From JBBIRT01 sp037441725 (GTDB taxonomy: Bacteria; Desulfobacterota; BSN033; UBA1163): a stretch of DNA of 22,652 nucleotides. This document shows, piece after piece, positions 8,207-14,975 of the stretch. Both the position numbers and the translations under genes were made by a program. The stretch spans positions 1 to 22,652 of the forward strand of contig JBBIRT010000048.1 of the NCBI GenBank assembly GCA_037441725.1, in the 5' to 3' direction. The notes under the pieces are model-generated. The model made no database searches and had not been told where the DNA came from. It worked only from the letters and a program-made list of their open reading frames with translations. The stretch's first letter is position 1; every line of letters begins with the position of its first letter.

Positions 8207-8893
8207 ATGCTCATTGTGGGATTGACGGGTGGAGTCGCCAGCGGAAAGACGGTGGTCTCAAAGGTCTTTAGAGAAGAAGGGGCTTGGATCATTGATTTAG
8301 ATCAAGTAGCCAGAGAGATGGTTCAACCCCACCGACCTGCCTATCGTGATCTCATTAAAGCCTTTGGAAGAGAGATCCTCTGCAAGGATGGACAGATTGA
8401 TCGCAAGAGGTTGGCCTCAATGGTCTTTACGAACCCCAAACAGAGAGCCCTTCTTAATCAGATCCTTCATCCTCGCATCAAGGGTGAGATGGATCGGAGA
8501 ATCAAGGCAATCGGTCAAAGAGATCCTGAGGCCATCATTGTGATCGATGCGCCGCTCCTCATTGAACGAGGGGAGCAACATGATGTGGATCAATTGGTTG
8601 TCGTCACTTCCTCCAAGAAGCAACAGATTCAAAGGTTGATGAGACGGGATGGGGCCAGTGAGAAAGATGCCTTAATGAGGATTTCGTCCCAAATCCCTCT
8701 TAAGGAAAAGGCAAGATGGGCCGATTTTGTTATTCGAAATAATGGATCCCTTAAGGAGACCAGGAAGAGGGCAAAGGAAATTTTTAAAAAATTAAAAGGG
8801 ATGATCCCTCAGACCGCCGATCTCAGGGAGACTGCGATCAAAAAGAGATATCCGAGGAAAAGGATCACCCTTAGGGAGGATAATCAACGATGA
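8207..8893 (+). CDS. coaE: dephospho-CoA kinase
   Basis: Catalyses the last step of coenzyme A synthesis, phosphorylating the 3'-hydroxyl of dephospho-CoA with ATP. The start MLIVGLTGGVASGKT contains the P-loop GGVASGKT (8-15). The central DAPLLIE is a family motif. At 228 aa it is somewhat longer than the usual 200-206 aa, owing to a basic C-terminal tail after KRAKEIFKKL. A Shine-Dalgarno AGGAG (8190-8194) overlaps the gyrB stop. Its frame is the same as gyrB's, separated only by TAG and five codons. Its TGA overlaps the rho ATG by four bases, so the two are probably co-translated. Confidence 0.95.
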   Translation: MLIVGLTGGVASGKTVVSKVFREEGAWIIDLDQVAREMVQPHRPAYRDLIKAFGREILCKDGQIDRKRLASMVFTNPKQRALLNQILHPRIKGEMDRRIKAIGQRDPEAIIVIDAPLLIERGEQHDVDQLVVVTSSKKQQIQRLMRRDGASEKDALMRISSQIPLKEKARWADFVIRNNGSLKETRKRAKEIFKKLKGMIPQTADLRETAIKKRYPRKRITLREDNQR

Positions 8894-10143
8894 ACATTAA
8901 GGATTTGAAGAGGTTAAAAATTAATGAACTCTATAAAATTGCCAAGGAGCTCAATGTAGAAGGGGCAAGTGGAATGAGAAAACAAGAATTAATCTTTGCC
9001 ATTCTTCAAGCCCAGACCGAAAAGAATGGTCTAATCTTTGGAGAAGGGGTATTAGAAATTCTCCCTGATGGATTCGGTTTCTTAAGAGCTCCTGACTATA
9101 ATTATCTTCCCGGGCCGGATGATATCTATATTTCCCCCTCCCAGATCCGAAGATTCAACCTTCGAACAGGAGATACCGTTTCAGGTCAGATCCGACCTCC
9201 AAAGGATACCGAACGTTACTTTGCGATGCTGAAAGTGGAATTGGTCAATTATGAAGACCCAGAGGTGGCCAGAGATAAGATCCTGTTTGACAACCTTACG
9301 CCGCTCTATCCCCAGGAGAAGATTCATTTAGAAGTTCCTAATGATTCGAATAATTACTCAGCAAGGGTCATGGATCTCCTCACCCCTATTGGAAAGGGGC
9401 AGAGGGGACTGATTGTCGCAGCTCCAAGAACTGGAAAGACCATGCTCCTTCAGACGATCGCCCATAGTATCACGATCAATCACAAAGAGATCACATTGAT
9501 CGTCCTTCTGATTGATGAGCGACCTGAGGAGGTGACGGATATGGAGCGATCAGTGGATGCAGAGGTCATCAGTTCGACCTTTGATGAACCTGCCTCACGT
9601 CATGTCCAAGTGGCAGAAATGGTCCTTGAAAAGGCCAAGCGATTGGTAGAACATCAGAGAGATGTGGTCATATTGCTTGATAGCATTACCCGATTGGCTA
9701 GGGCCTATAATACAGTAGTCCCTCCCAGCGGCAAGGTCCTTTCAGGGGGGATTGATGCCAATGCCCTTCAACGCCCCAAGAGGTTTTTTGGGGCGGCCAG
9801 AAATATTGAGGAGGGGGGAAGCTTGACCATTATTGGGACGGCTTTGGTGGATACGGGAAGTCGAATGGATGAGGTCATCTTCGAGGAATTCAAAGGGACA
9901 GGAAATATGGAGATCAATTTAGATCGACGTTTAGTGGATCGGAGGGTCTTTCCCTCCATCGATATTCAACGCTCGGGTACTCGAAAAGAAGAATTGTTGA
10001 TCGATAAGAACGATCTCAATCGTATCTGGCTTTTAAGAAAGGTTTTACAACCCATGAACACGGTGGAGAGTATGGAATTTCTGTTGGAGAAGATGCAGGC
10101 CACCAAAACCAATCGGGAATTTCTTGATTCGATGAACCAATAA
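8890..10143 (+). CDS. rho: transcription termination factor Rho
   Basis: Hexameric RNA-dependent ATPase and helicase that ends transcription at unstructured C-rich sites. The 417-aa protein has the N-terminal Rho_N helices (MNIKDLKRLKINELYKIAKE), the cold-shock-like RNA-binding fold with GVLEILPDGFGFLRAP (53-68), Walker A APRTGKT (178-184), the RPEEVTDMERSV segment (211-222) and Walker B VVILLDSITRLARA (259-272). It has the standard length, with no large insertion. ATG 8890 overlaps coaE by four bases and has GGGAGG at 8874-8879. The lack of strong intrinsic terminators after most genes in this window fits heavy use of Rho. Confidence 0.98.
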   Translation: MNIKDLKRLKINELYKIAKELNVEGASGMRKQELIFAILQAQTEKNGLIFGEGVLEILPDGFGFLRAPDYNYLPGPDDIYISPSQIRRFNLRTGDTVSGQIRPPKDTERYFAMLKVELVNYEDPEVARDKILFDNLTPLYPQEKIHLEVPNDSNNYSARVMDLLTPIGKGQRGLIVAAPRTGKTMLLQTIAHSITINHKEITLIVLLIDERPEEVTDMERSVDAEVISSTFDEPASRHVQVAEMVLEKAKRLVEHQRDVVILLDSITRLARAYNTVVPPSGKVLSGGIDANALQRPKRFFGAARNIEEGGSLTIIGTALVDTGSRMDEVIFEEFKGTGNMEINLDRRLVDRRVFPSIDIQRSGTRKEELLIDKNDLNRIWLLRKVLQPMNTVESMEFLLEKMQATKTNREFLDSMNQ

Positions 10144-10227
10144 CTTTTTTTAAATCTCCATGCTCCATCCAAAAAGAGATTGAAAATTTGGGGAAAATCA
10201 GTCATATTATGTTGTGGAGGAACTTGA

Positions 10228-10443
10228 ATGAAAAAAGACATTCATCCAAAAATTTTTGATACCTTGATTAAATGTGCCTGTGGAGCCACCTTTGAGACCA
10301 AGAGTACGGAAAAGGAGATCCATGTCGAGATCTGTTCTAATTGCCATCCTTTCTTTACAGGAAAGCAGAAATTCTTAGATAGTGCAGGAAGGATTGAAAG
10401 ATTTCAGAAGAAATATGGAAAAAAAGAGGATCAGAAAGAATAA
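10228..10443 (+). CDS. rpmE: 50S ribosomal protein L31
   Basis: Small ribosomal protein at the subunit interface. At 71 aa it is the expected size. It is the zinc-binding (C+) form: C16 and C18 in KCACG and C36 and C39 in ICSNCHPF form a complete four-cysteine set, followed by the typical FFTGKQKFLDSAGRIERFQKKYG. GGAGG at 10216-10220 precedes the ATG. It follows rho by 84 bases, a common neighbour. Cysteine-less L31 paralogues usually replace this form under zinc limitation; none is present here. Confidence 0.97.
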   Translation: MKKDIHPKIFDTLIKCACGATFETKSTEKEIHVEICSNCHPFFTGKQKFLDSAGRIERFQKKYGKKEDQKE

Positions 10444-10646
10444 TGGGGCTACCCCCCTCTGCTCCGATTCGTCTGGAACCATGACGATTGGTCTCTCCTC
10501 TTCTTCATTGGATCAAACTTTATTGAACACCCGTTTGGATCTTTTTAACCACTTTTTAACAAACCATCAGCATTAGTCCCCCTTTCAAATATAAAAATAC
10601 CTTTTCAAGAGAATGAGAGTTTCAGTCTCTCCTTATGAGGTTTTCA
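10444..10646. other. rpmE to DUF1385 intergenic region
   Basis: About 200 bases without a supported gene. A 64-codon open frame crosses the end of rpmE into this gap but has no family resemblance and shares bases with rpmE. A weak hairpin, GAGAG (10615-10619) with CTCTC (10627-10631), sits just before the next gene. No clear terminator was seen. Confidence 0.4.
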
Positions 10647-11588
10647 ATGAAATTTTTAAAAAAAGATGATAGAAAGAAAAAATTCTGTTCTAACCCTAAA
10701 GGGAATCGTCCGCGGGTTGGAGGACAGGCGGTCATTGAAGGGGTGATGATGAGGTCTCCAAATTCCATGGCCATTGCTGTACGAAAACCTGATGGGGAGA
10801 TCGTGGTCAAAAGAGAGAGGTTGGATTTTTTTTCTGAACAGAGGGTTTTTGCAAAGCTACCTCTGTTCAGAGGGGTGATCAATCTTATCTCTGCCTTGAT
10901 TTTAGGGGTAAAGGCTCTCAACTTTTCAGCCAACCAATCTCTTGAGGGAGAAAAGGAGATGGATGCCTGGACGCTGGGAATCACTTTTATCTTAGCCCTT
11001 TGTTTTGGCATTCTCCTCTTCTTTTTAATCCCTCTCTTTTTAACGAAATGGTTACGATTCGTCATTCCCATGGTTTCCAACAGCGGACTTTTCTTTAATT
11101 TAATGGATGGAATCATTCGCCTTCTTTTCTTCTTGAGTTACCTATGGGTGATCTCCCGATTTAAAGAGATTCGGAGAATCTTTCAATATCATGGAGCTGA
11201 ACATAAGTCGATCTTTGCCTTCGAGGCTGGGGAGGCTTTGGTTGCGGGTCGGGTAAAAAGATTTAGTCATCTCCACCCCCGATGCGGGACGAGCTTCCTT
11301 CTCATCGTGATGGTGGTCAGCATTTTAATCTTTGCTCTTATCCCAAACCAAGCCCCCTTTGAATATAAAGTGGCTTCTCGAGTCGTCTTTATTCCCTTGA
11401 TTGCCGGAGTGGCTTATGAGATCATTCGGTTTCTCGATCAAAAGAGAGAGAGTAAGGGAATGCAATATTTCATCCGACCCGGGCTTTGGCTCCAGAAGAT
11501 GACCGCTCGGGAACCCTCAGAGGATCAGATTGAGGTAGCCCTTCGGGCCCTTCAAGCAGTCCTGGATTTGGAAGGATATCAAAAATAA
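10647..11588 (+). CDS. DUF1385 family membrane protein (YqhQ-like)
   Basis: Integral membrane protein of unknown function. The hallmark VGGQAVIEGVMMRSP is at residues 24-38, followed by several hydrophobic segments (for example LGITFILALCFGILLFFLI, LLFFLSYLWVI, SFLLIVMVVSILIFAL, VVFIPLIAGVAYEII). Conserved polar motifs QYHGAEHKSIFAFEAGE and HLHPRCGTSF lie between them. I choose ATG 10647 (313 aa) because GAGG at 10637-10640 is well placed; ATG 10635 would add four residues and lacks a Shine-Dalgarno. Genes of this family often sit beside rpmE and prfA, as here. A 12-bp inverted repeat lies inside the gene at 10833-10871. Confidence 0.88.
   Translation: MKFLKKDDRKKKFCSNPKGNRPRVGGQAVIEGVMMRSPNSMAIAVRKPDGEIVVKRERLDFFSEQRVFAKLPLFRGVINLISALILGVKALNFSANQSLEGEKEMDAWTLGITFILALCFGILLFFLIPLFLTKWLRFVIPMVSNSGLFFNLMDGIIRLLFFLSYLWVISRFKEIRRIFQYHGAEHKSIFAFEAGEALVAGRVKRFSHLHPRCGTSFLLIVMVVSILIFALIPNQAPFEYKVASRVVFIPLIAGVAYEIIRFLDQKRESKGMQYFIRPGLWLQKMTAREPSEDQIEVALRALQAVLDLEGYQK
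10833..10871. repeat. 12-bp perfect inverted repeat inside the DUF1385 gene
   Basis: TCTGAACAGAGG at 10833-10844 is the exact reverse complement of CCTCTGTTCAGA at 10860-10871, with a 15-base loop. In mRNA this would form a strong hairpin about 190 bases into the gene. It is not followed by a U-run, so it does not look like an intrinsic terminator. Confidence 0.7.
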
Positions 11589-11643
11589 AAATCATCCACC
11601 CATTTTTAACAGATGGGGCTTTATAAATTCATTGAGGTGAAGG

Positions 11644-11856
11644 ATGTTTGAAAAGTTAGAAGAGATCGAACGTCAATACGAAACGCTGACGCATCTACTG
11701 GGTCAACCTGAATTAATCCTTAAGCAGGAGGAGTTCCAAAAAAAGGCAAAGGAGTATGCGGAACTGGGAAAGGTCGTTGAACTCTACCGAAAGCTTAAAA
11801 AAGTGGAAGAAGAGATCAGGGGGAGACACCGTCTCCTTGATGAAGAGTATGAGTAG
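11644..11856 (+). CDS. prfA: RF1 N-terminal fragment (prfA, first part, ends at in-frame TAG)
   Basis: Encodes the first 70 residues of peptide chain release factor 1, ending at a TAG that lies in the middle of domain 1. The sequence MFEKLEEIERQYETLTHLLG and the coiled, charged helix that follows are typical of RF1 domain 1. GAGGT at 11634-11638 precedes the ATG with 5-base spacing, so translation begins normally. The downstream frame continues without loss or gain of bases: if the TAG position is counted as residue 71, the codon-recognition tripeptide falls at 186-188, the same position as in E. coli RF1. A GAG-to-TAG change would explain the interruption. On its own the fragment cannot act as a release factor. 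Confidence 0.75.
   Translation: MFEKLEEIERQYETLTHLLGQPELILKQEEFQKKAKEYAELGKVVELYRKLKKVEEEIRGRHRLLDEEYE
11822..11836 (+). repeat. GC-rich hairpin 17 bases upstream of the prfA TAG
   Basis: GGAGAC (11822-11827) and GTCTCC (11831-11836) are perfect inverted arms around a three-base loop ACC. The stem ends 17 bases before the in-frame TAG. It lies within coding sequence; any role in recoding or reinitiation is conjecture. Confidence 0.6.
11854..11856 (+). other. in-frame TAG inside prfA followed directly by ATG
   Basis: The codons read GAT GAA GAG TAT GAG TAG ATG AAA CGG. Both sides belong to one RF1 reading frame. UAG is one of the two codons RF1 itself recognises. It could be a sequencing error, a lesion, a stop-start junction for a split protein, or a readthrough site. 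Confidence 0.9.
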
Positions 11857-12738
11857 ATGAAACGGTTGGCCAAGGAGGAGCTCCACCGTTTGTCCCAAGA
11901 GAAGGAAAGGGTTGAAGGGGAATTGAGAATGGCCCTGCTTCCGAAAGATCCAAACGATGAGAAGAACATCTTACTCGAAATCAGGGCAGGAACAGGAGGA
12001 GAGGAGGCTGGACTTTTTGCAAGCGATCTTTTCAGGATGTACTCTAAGTTTGCCGAAAAGAAAGGATGGCGAATGGAGATTTTGAGCCGCCATTATACAG
12101 GCGTGGGAGGGTTCAAAGAGATCATTGCCCTGATTGAAGGGAAGGGGGTATATAGCCAACTGAAATTTGAAAGTGGGGTCCATCGAGTACAAAGGATTCC
12201 TCTTACAGAATCTCAAGGCAGAATCCATACCTCCACGGTTACAGTGGCCATTCTTCCTGAGGCTGAGGAGATCGATATTCAGATTGATCCCAATGATCTT
12301 AGAATTGATATCTTCAGATCTTCTGGGCCTGGTGGGCAGAGTGTCAATACCACAGATTCAGCCGTTCGGATCACCCACCTCCCTACCGGGATAGTCGTCT
12401 CCTGCCAGGATGAGAAATCCCAGCATAAGAATAAGGCCAAGGCACTCAAAATCCTGAGGGCAAGGCTAATGGATAAGGCACAACAAGAGAAACAGATGGA
12501 GATTTCAGAAAGGCGAAGAAATCAGGTGGGAAGCGGGGAGCGAAGTGAACGCATCCGTACCTATAATTTCCCTCAAGGGAGGGTAACCGATCACCGGATT
12601 GGATTGACCCTGTATCGATTAGAATCGATCCTTGAGGGAGAATTAGATGAGATCATCAATGCATTAACAACCCATTACCAAACCGAGGCACTTAAAGGCA
12701 AGGTCTGGGGAGTAAGTGAAAACGGAAGGAATGGATAA
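11857..12738 (+). CDS. prfA: peptide chain release factor 1, main part (rest of domain 1 to C-terminus)
   Basis: RF1 reads UAA and UAG in the ribosomal A site and triggers peptidyl-tRNA hydrolysis. This 293-aa frame carries the remainder of domain 1 (MKRLAKEELHRLSQEKERVE, then LLPKDPNDEKN), the PxT codon-reading tripeptide as PLT (115-117), the catalytic GGQ in SSGPGGQSVNTTDSAV (159-161) and the conserved YNFPQGRVTDHRI. It shows no decay after the TAG. The ATG 11857 directly follows the stop. It has only a weak upstream GAAGAG (11842-11847), so expression would need reinitiation, coupling or readthrough. Joined through the TAG the protein would be 364 residues, a normal RF1 length. prmC, encoding its methyltransferase, follows. 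Confidence 0.9.
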   Translation: MKRLAKEELHRLSQEKERVEGELRMALLPKDPNDEKNILLEIRAGTGGEEAGLFASDLFRMYSKFAEKKGWRMEILSRHYTGVGGFKEIIALIEGKGVYSQLKFESGVHRVQRIPLTESQGRIHTSTVTVAILPEAEEIDIQIDPNDLRIDIFRSSGPGGQSVNTTDSAVRITHLPTGIVVSCQDEKSQHKNKAKALKILRARLMDKAQQEKQMEISERRRNQVGSGERSERIRTYNFPQGRVTDHRIGLTLYRLESILEGELDEIINALTTHYQTEALKGKVWGVSENGRNG

Positions 12739-12769
12739 GCGTTTATCAGATTGGAGGGGGAAGGGGGAG

Positions 12770-13702
12770 ATGACAGGGATAGAAGCCCTCAATCAGTCTA
12801 CCCTTCGTTTAAAAGAAAAAGGGATTGAAAATCCTCGATTGAATGCAGAGCTTTTATTGGCAAAGTCATTAAACCTCAGCAGGGAAGAGCTTTATAAAAA
12901 TTTTCAAGAACCTCTTGAAGAGAAGAAAAGATTGATTCTCGAAAGCCTCATCCAGAGAAGGATTTCAGGTGAACCCCTTCAATATATTTTGGGAGGTCAA
13001 GAATTTTGGTCCATTGATCTGAAAGTAGATCCTCGTGTTCTTATCCCTCGACCTGAGACAGAGCTTTTAGTAGAACAGAGCCTCTCGATTCTCAAACAAG
13101 AAACATTTAAAGGGGTCCCTTCAGTCCTCGAGATTGGGACAGGAAGCGGTGCCATTGCCATCGCCTTGGCTAAGGAGTTGAAGAAAATCTTTCTTGTAGC
13201 TACCGATGTTTCCCTGGAGGCCCTTGAACTCGCCAAGGAGAATATCCATGCAGCCGGCCTCAAGAGCCAGATCCAATTGATCAACGGAGATCTCTTTGCC
13301 CCTATTTCCTTTTTTAAAGGAGAGGGCTTTTTTGATCTGATCGTTTCGAATCCTCCCTATATTCGCCGAATCGATCTTCCATCTTTGGCCAAGGAGATAA
13401 AGGACTATGAACCTCTCATTGCATTGGATGGAGGACCAGATGGATTAGATTTTTATCGGAAGATCATCTCCCAAGCCCCTCATTACCTCAGAGGGGGAGG
13501 GTGGCTTCTTTTAGAAATCGGGCAAGGGCAGAGTGACAAAGTGAGGGAATTGATAAGGAAAGAAAACCATTTTCTTAAATCTGAAGTCCTCTTAGACCTT
13601 TCTGGAATAGAAAGGGTGGTAAAGGCTCAGAGGGGGTCGCCCAGAAAATCAAGAGAATGGGAAGGAGAGGAGGTCCTTTCCATGAAGGATTTGGAGATTT
13701 AA
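12770..13702 (+). CDS. prmC: release factor glutamine N5-methyltransferase
   Basis: SAM-dependent methyltransferase that modifies the GGQ glutamine of release factors, using the class I fold. I choose ATG 12770 (310 aa): it follows a purine-rich Shine-Dalgarno run (12753-12769), and MTGIEALNQSTLRLKEKGIE aligns with the usual PrmC start. GTG 12716 and ATG 12731 would add residues outside the family pattern and overlap prfA. Motifs are RPETE (94-98), the SAM-binding EIGTGSGAI (121-129) and the catalytic NPPYI (194-198). The C-terminus is about 20 residues longer than usual, with a charged tail. Its position right behind prfA is the standard arrangement. Confidence 0.95.
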   Translation: MTGIEALNQSTLRLKEKGIENPRLNAELLLAKSLNLSREELYKNFQEPLEEKKRLILESLIQRRISGEPLQYILGGQEFWSIDLKVDPRVLIPRPETELLVEQSLSILKQETFKGVPSVLEIGTGSGAIAIALAKELKKIFLVATDVSLEALELAKENIHAAGLKSQIQLINGDLFAPISFFKGEGFFDLIVSNPPYIRRIDLPSLAKEIKDYEPLIALDGGPDGLDFYRKIISQAPHYLRGGGWLLLEIGQGQSDKVRELIRKENHFLKSEVLLDLSGIERVVKAQRGSPRKSREWEGEEVLSMKDLEI

Positions 13703-13703
13703 T

Positions 13704-14975
13704 ATGGATAAAATTATCATCCAAGGTGGGGAAAGACTGATAGGGGAAGTAGAGGTAAGCGGTTCAAAGAATGCTGCCCTTCCGATCTTTGCCTCCTCTA
13801 TCTTAACCGAGGGAGATAACTATATTTATAATGTCCCAAATCTAAGAGATGTTCAGACCATTATTCAAGTCCTTAAGAATCTCGGAGTAAAAATCTCTAA
13901 GGAGGATGATCATTATCGAATTAATGCCTCAGATATTTCCAATGTAGAGGCCCCTTATGAATTAGTCAAGACCATGAGGGCATCTATTCTCGTCTTAGGC
14001 CCATTGATCGCTCGCAAGAAGAAGGCCATCGTCTCCCTTCCAGGAGGATGTGCCATCGGTGCAAGGCCCATCAATCTTCACCTCATGGGACTTGAGGCCA
14101 TGGGGGCCAAGATAGAGCTTCGTCATGGATATATTATGGCAGAAGCAGATAAGTTAAAAGGAGCGACCATCTCTTTTGACACCGTTACCGTAACAGGGAC
14201 CGAAAATCTCATGATGGCGGCTACCCTTGCCAAAGGCAAGACGGTGTTACAGAATGCCGCCCTGGAGCCGGAGGTCGTAGATTTAGCCCATGCCCTAAAT
14301 AAAATGGGTGCAAAGATTCAAGGAGCAGGGACCAGTTTGATTGAGATTGAAGGAGTAGATTCGCTCCATTCTGCCGAACATACCATCATTCCGGATCGGA
14401 TAGAAGCCGGAACTTTAATGGTGGCAGCAGGATTGACACAAGGGAATATCAGGATTCGTAATTGTCCTCTATCGGAGATGGAGATGGTGGTCCACAAGCT
14501 CAGGGAGTCAGGAATGGAGATTGAACCCGATGGGGAGGCAGTAAGGGCGGTGGGGACGAAGAGAATCAGGAGTGTGGATATCAAGACCCAACCCTATCCA
14601 GGTTTTCCAACGGATATGCAGGCACAATTTATGGTGTTGATGTGCTTGGCAAGGGGATTGAGTGTCATTTCCGAGACCATTTTCGAAAATCGTTTCATCC
14701 ATGTGAGCGAGCTCAGAAGAATGGGCGCAGATATTCGGATCCAGGGGGATTCTGCCATTATCCAGGGAGTTGAAAGTTTAAGCGGGGCTCCGGTGATGGC
14801 TTCAGATTTAAGAGCCAGTGCATCACTGATCTTAGCAGGGCTTGCAGCAGAGGGTTTAACCGAAGTCTCACGGGTCTACCACTTAGATCGGGGATATGAG
14901 GGCCTCGATCACAAGATGGCCAAACTGGGGGCCAAGATTAAGAGAGTGAAAGAGGGGAATGGAGGGTTGGGATGA
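13704..14975 (+). CDS. murA: UDP-N-acetylglucosamine 1-carboxyvinyltransferase
   Basis: First committed step of peptidoglycan synthesis: transfers enolpyruvate from PEP to UDP-GlcNAc in the cytoplasm. The 423-aa protein has the usual length and two-domain EPSP-synthase-like fold. K22 and N23 in SGSKNAALP, R92 in KTMRASILVLGP, and the catalytic cysteine C116 in LPGGCAIGARP are present. Having Cys rather than Asp at that position predicts fosfomycin sensitivity of the enzyme. GGAG at 13692-13695 precedes the ATG, which starts one base after the prmC stop. Its TGA overlaps the hisD ATG by four bases, tying cell-wall and histidine genes into one transcript. Confidence 0.97.
   Translation: MDKIIIQGGERLIGEVEVSGSKNAALPIFASSILTEGDNYIYNVPNLRDVQTIIQVLKNLGVKISKEDDHYRINASDISNVEAPYELVKTMRASILVLGPLIARKKKAIVSLPGGCAIGARPINLHLMGLEAMGAKIELRHGYIMAEADKLKGATISFDTVTVTGTENLMMAATLAKGKTVLQNAALEPEVVDLAHALNKMGAKIQGAGTSLIEIEGVDSLHSAEHTIIPDRIEAGTLMVAAGLTQGNIRIRNCPLSEMEMVVHKLRESGMEIEPDGEAVRAVGTKRIRSVDIKTQPYPGFPTDMQAQFMVLMCLARGLSVISETIFENRFIHVSELRRMGADIRIQGDSAIIQGVESLSGAPVMASDLRASASLILAGLAAEGLTEVSRVYHLDRGYEGLDHKMAKLGAKIKRVKEGNGGLG

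Noticed and set aside
10382..10576. 64-codon open frame overlapping the rpmE end
   Set aside because: Overlaps rpmE in another frame and has no recognisable motif.
11599..11617. CCCAT/ATGGG hairpin after the DUF1385 gene as an intrinsic terminator
   Set aside because: Only five base pairs, and the following bases (GCTTTAT) lack a U-run.
11854..11856. Complete reassignment of TAG to a sense codon in this organism
   Set aside because: gyrB, hisA and pncC all end at TAG at normal protein lengths, so full reassignment is unlikely from this window alone; partial readthrough stays open.
12716..12769. Earlier GTG/ATG starts for prmC overlapping the end of prfA
   Set aside because: PrmC proteins normally start at the sequence encoded from 12770, which also has a good purine-rich ribosome-binding site.
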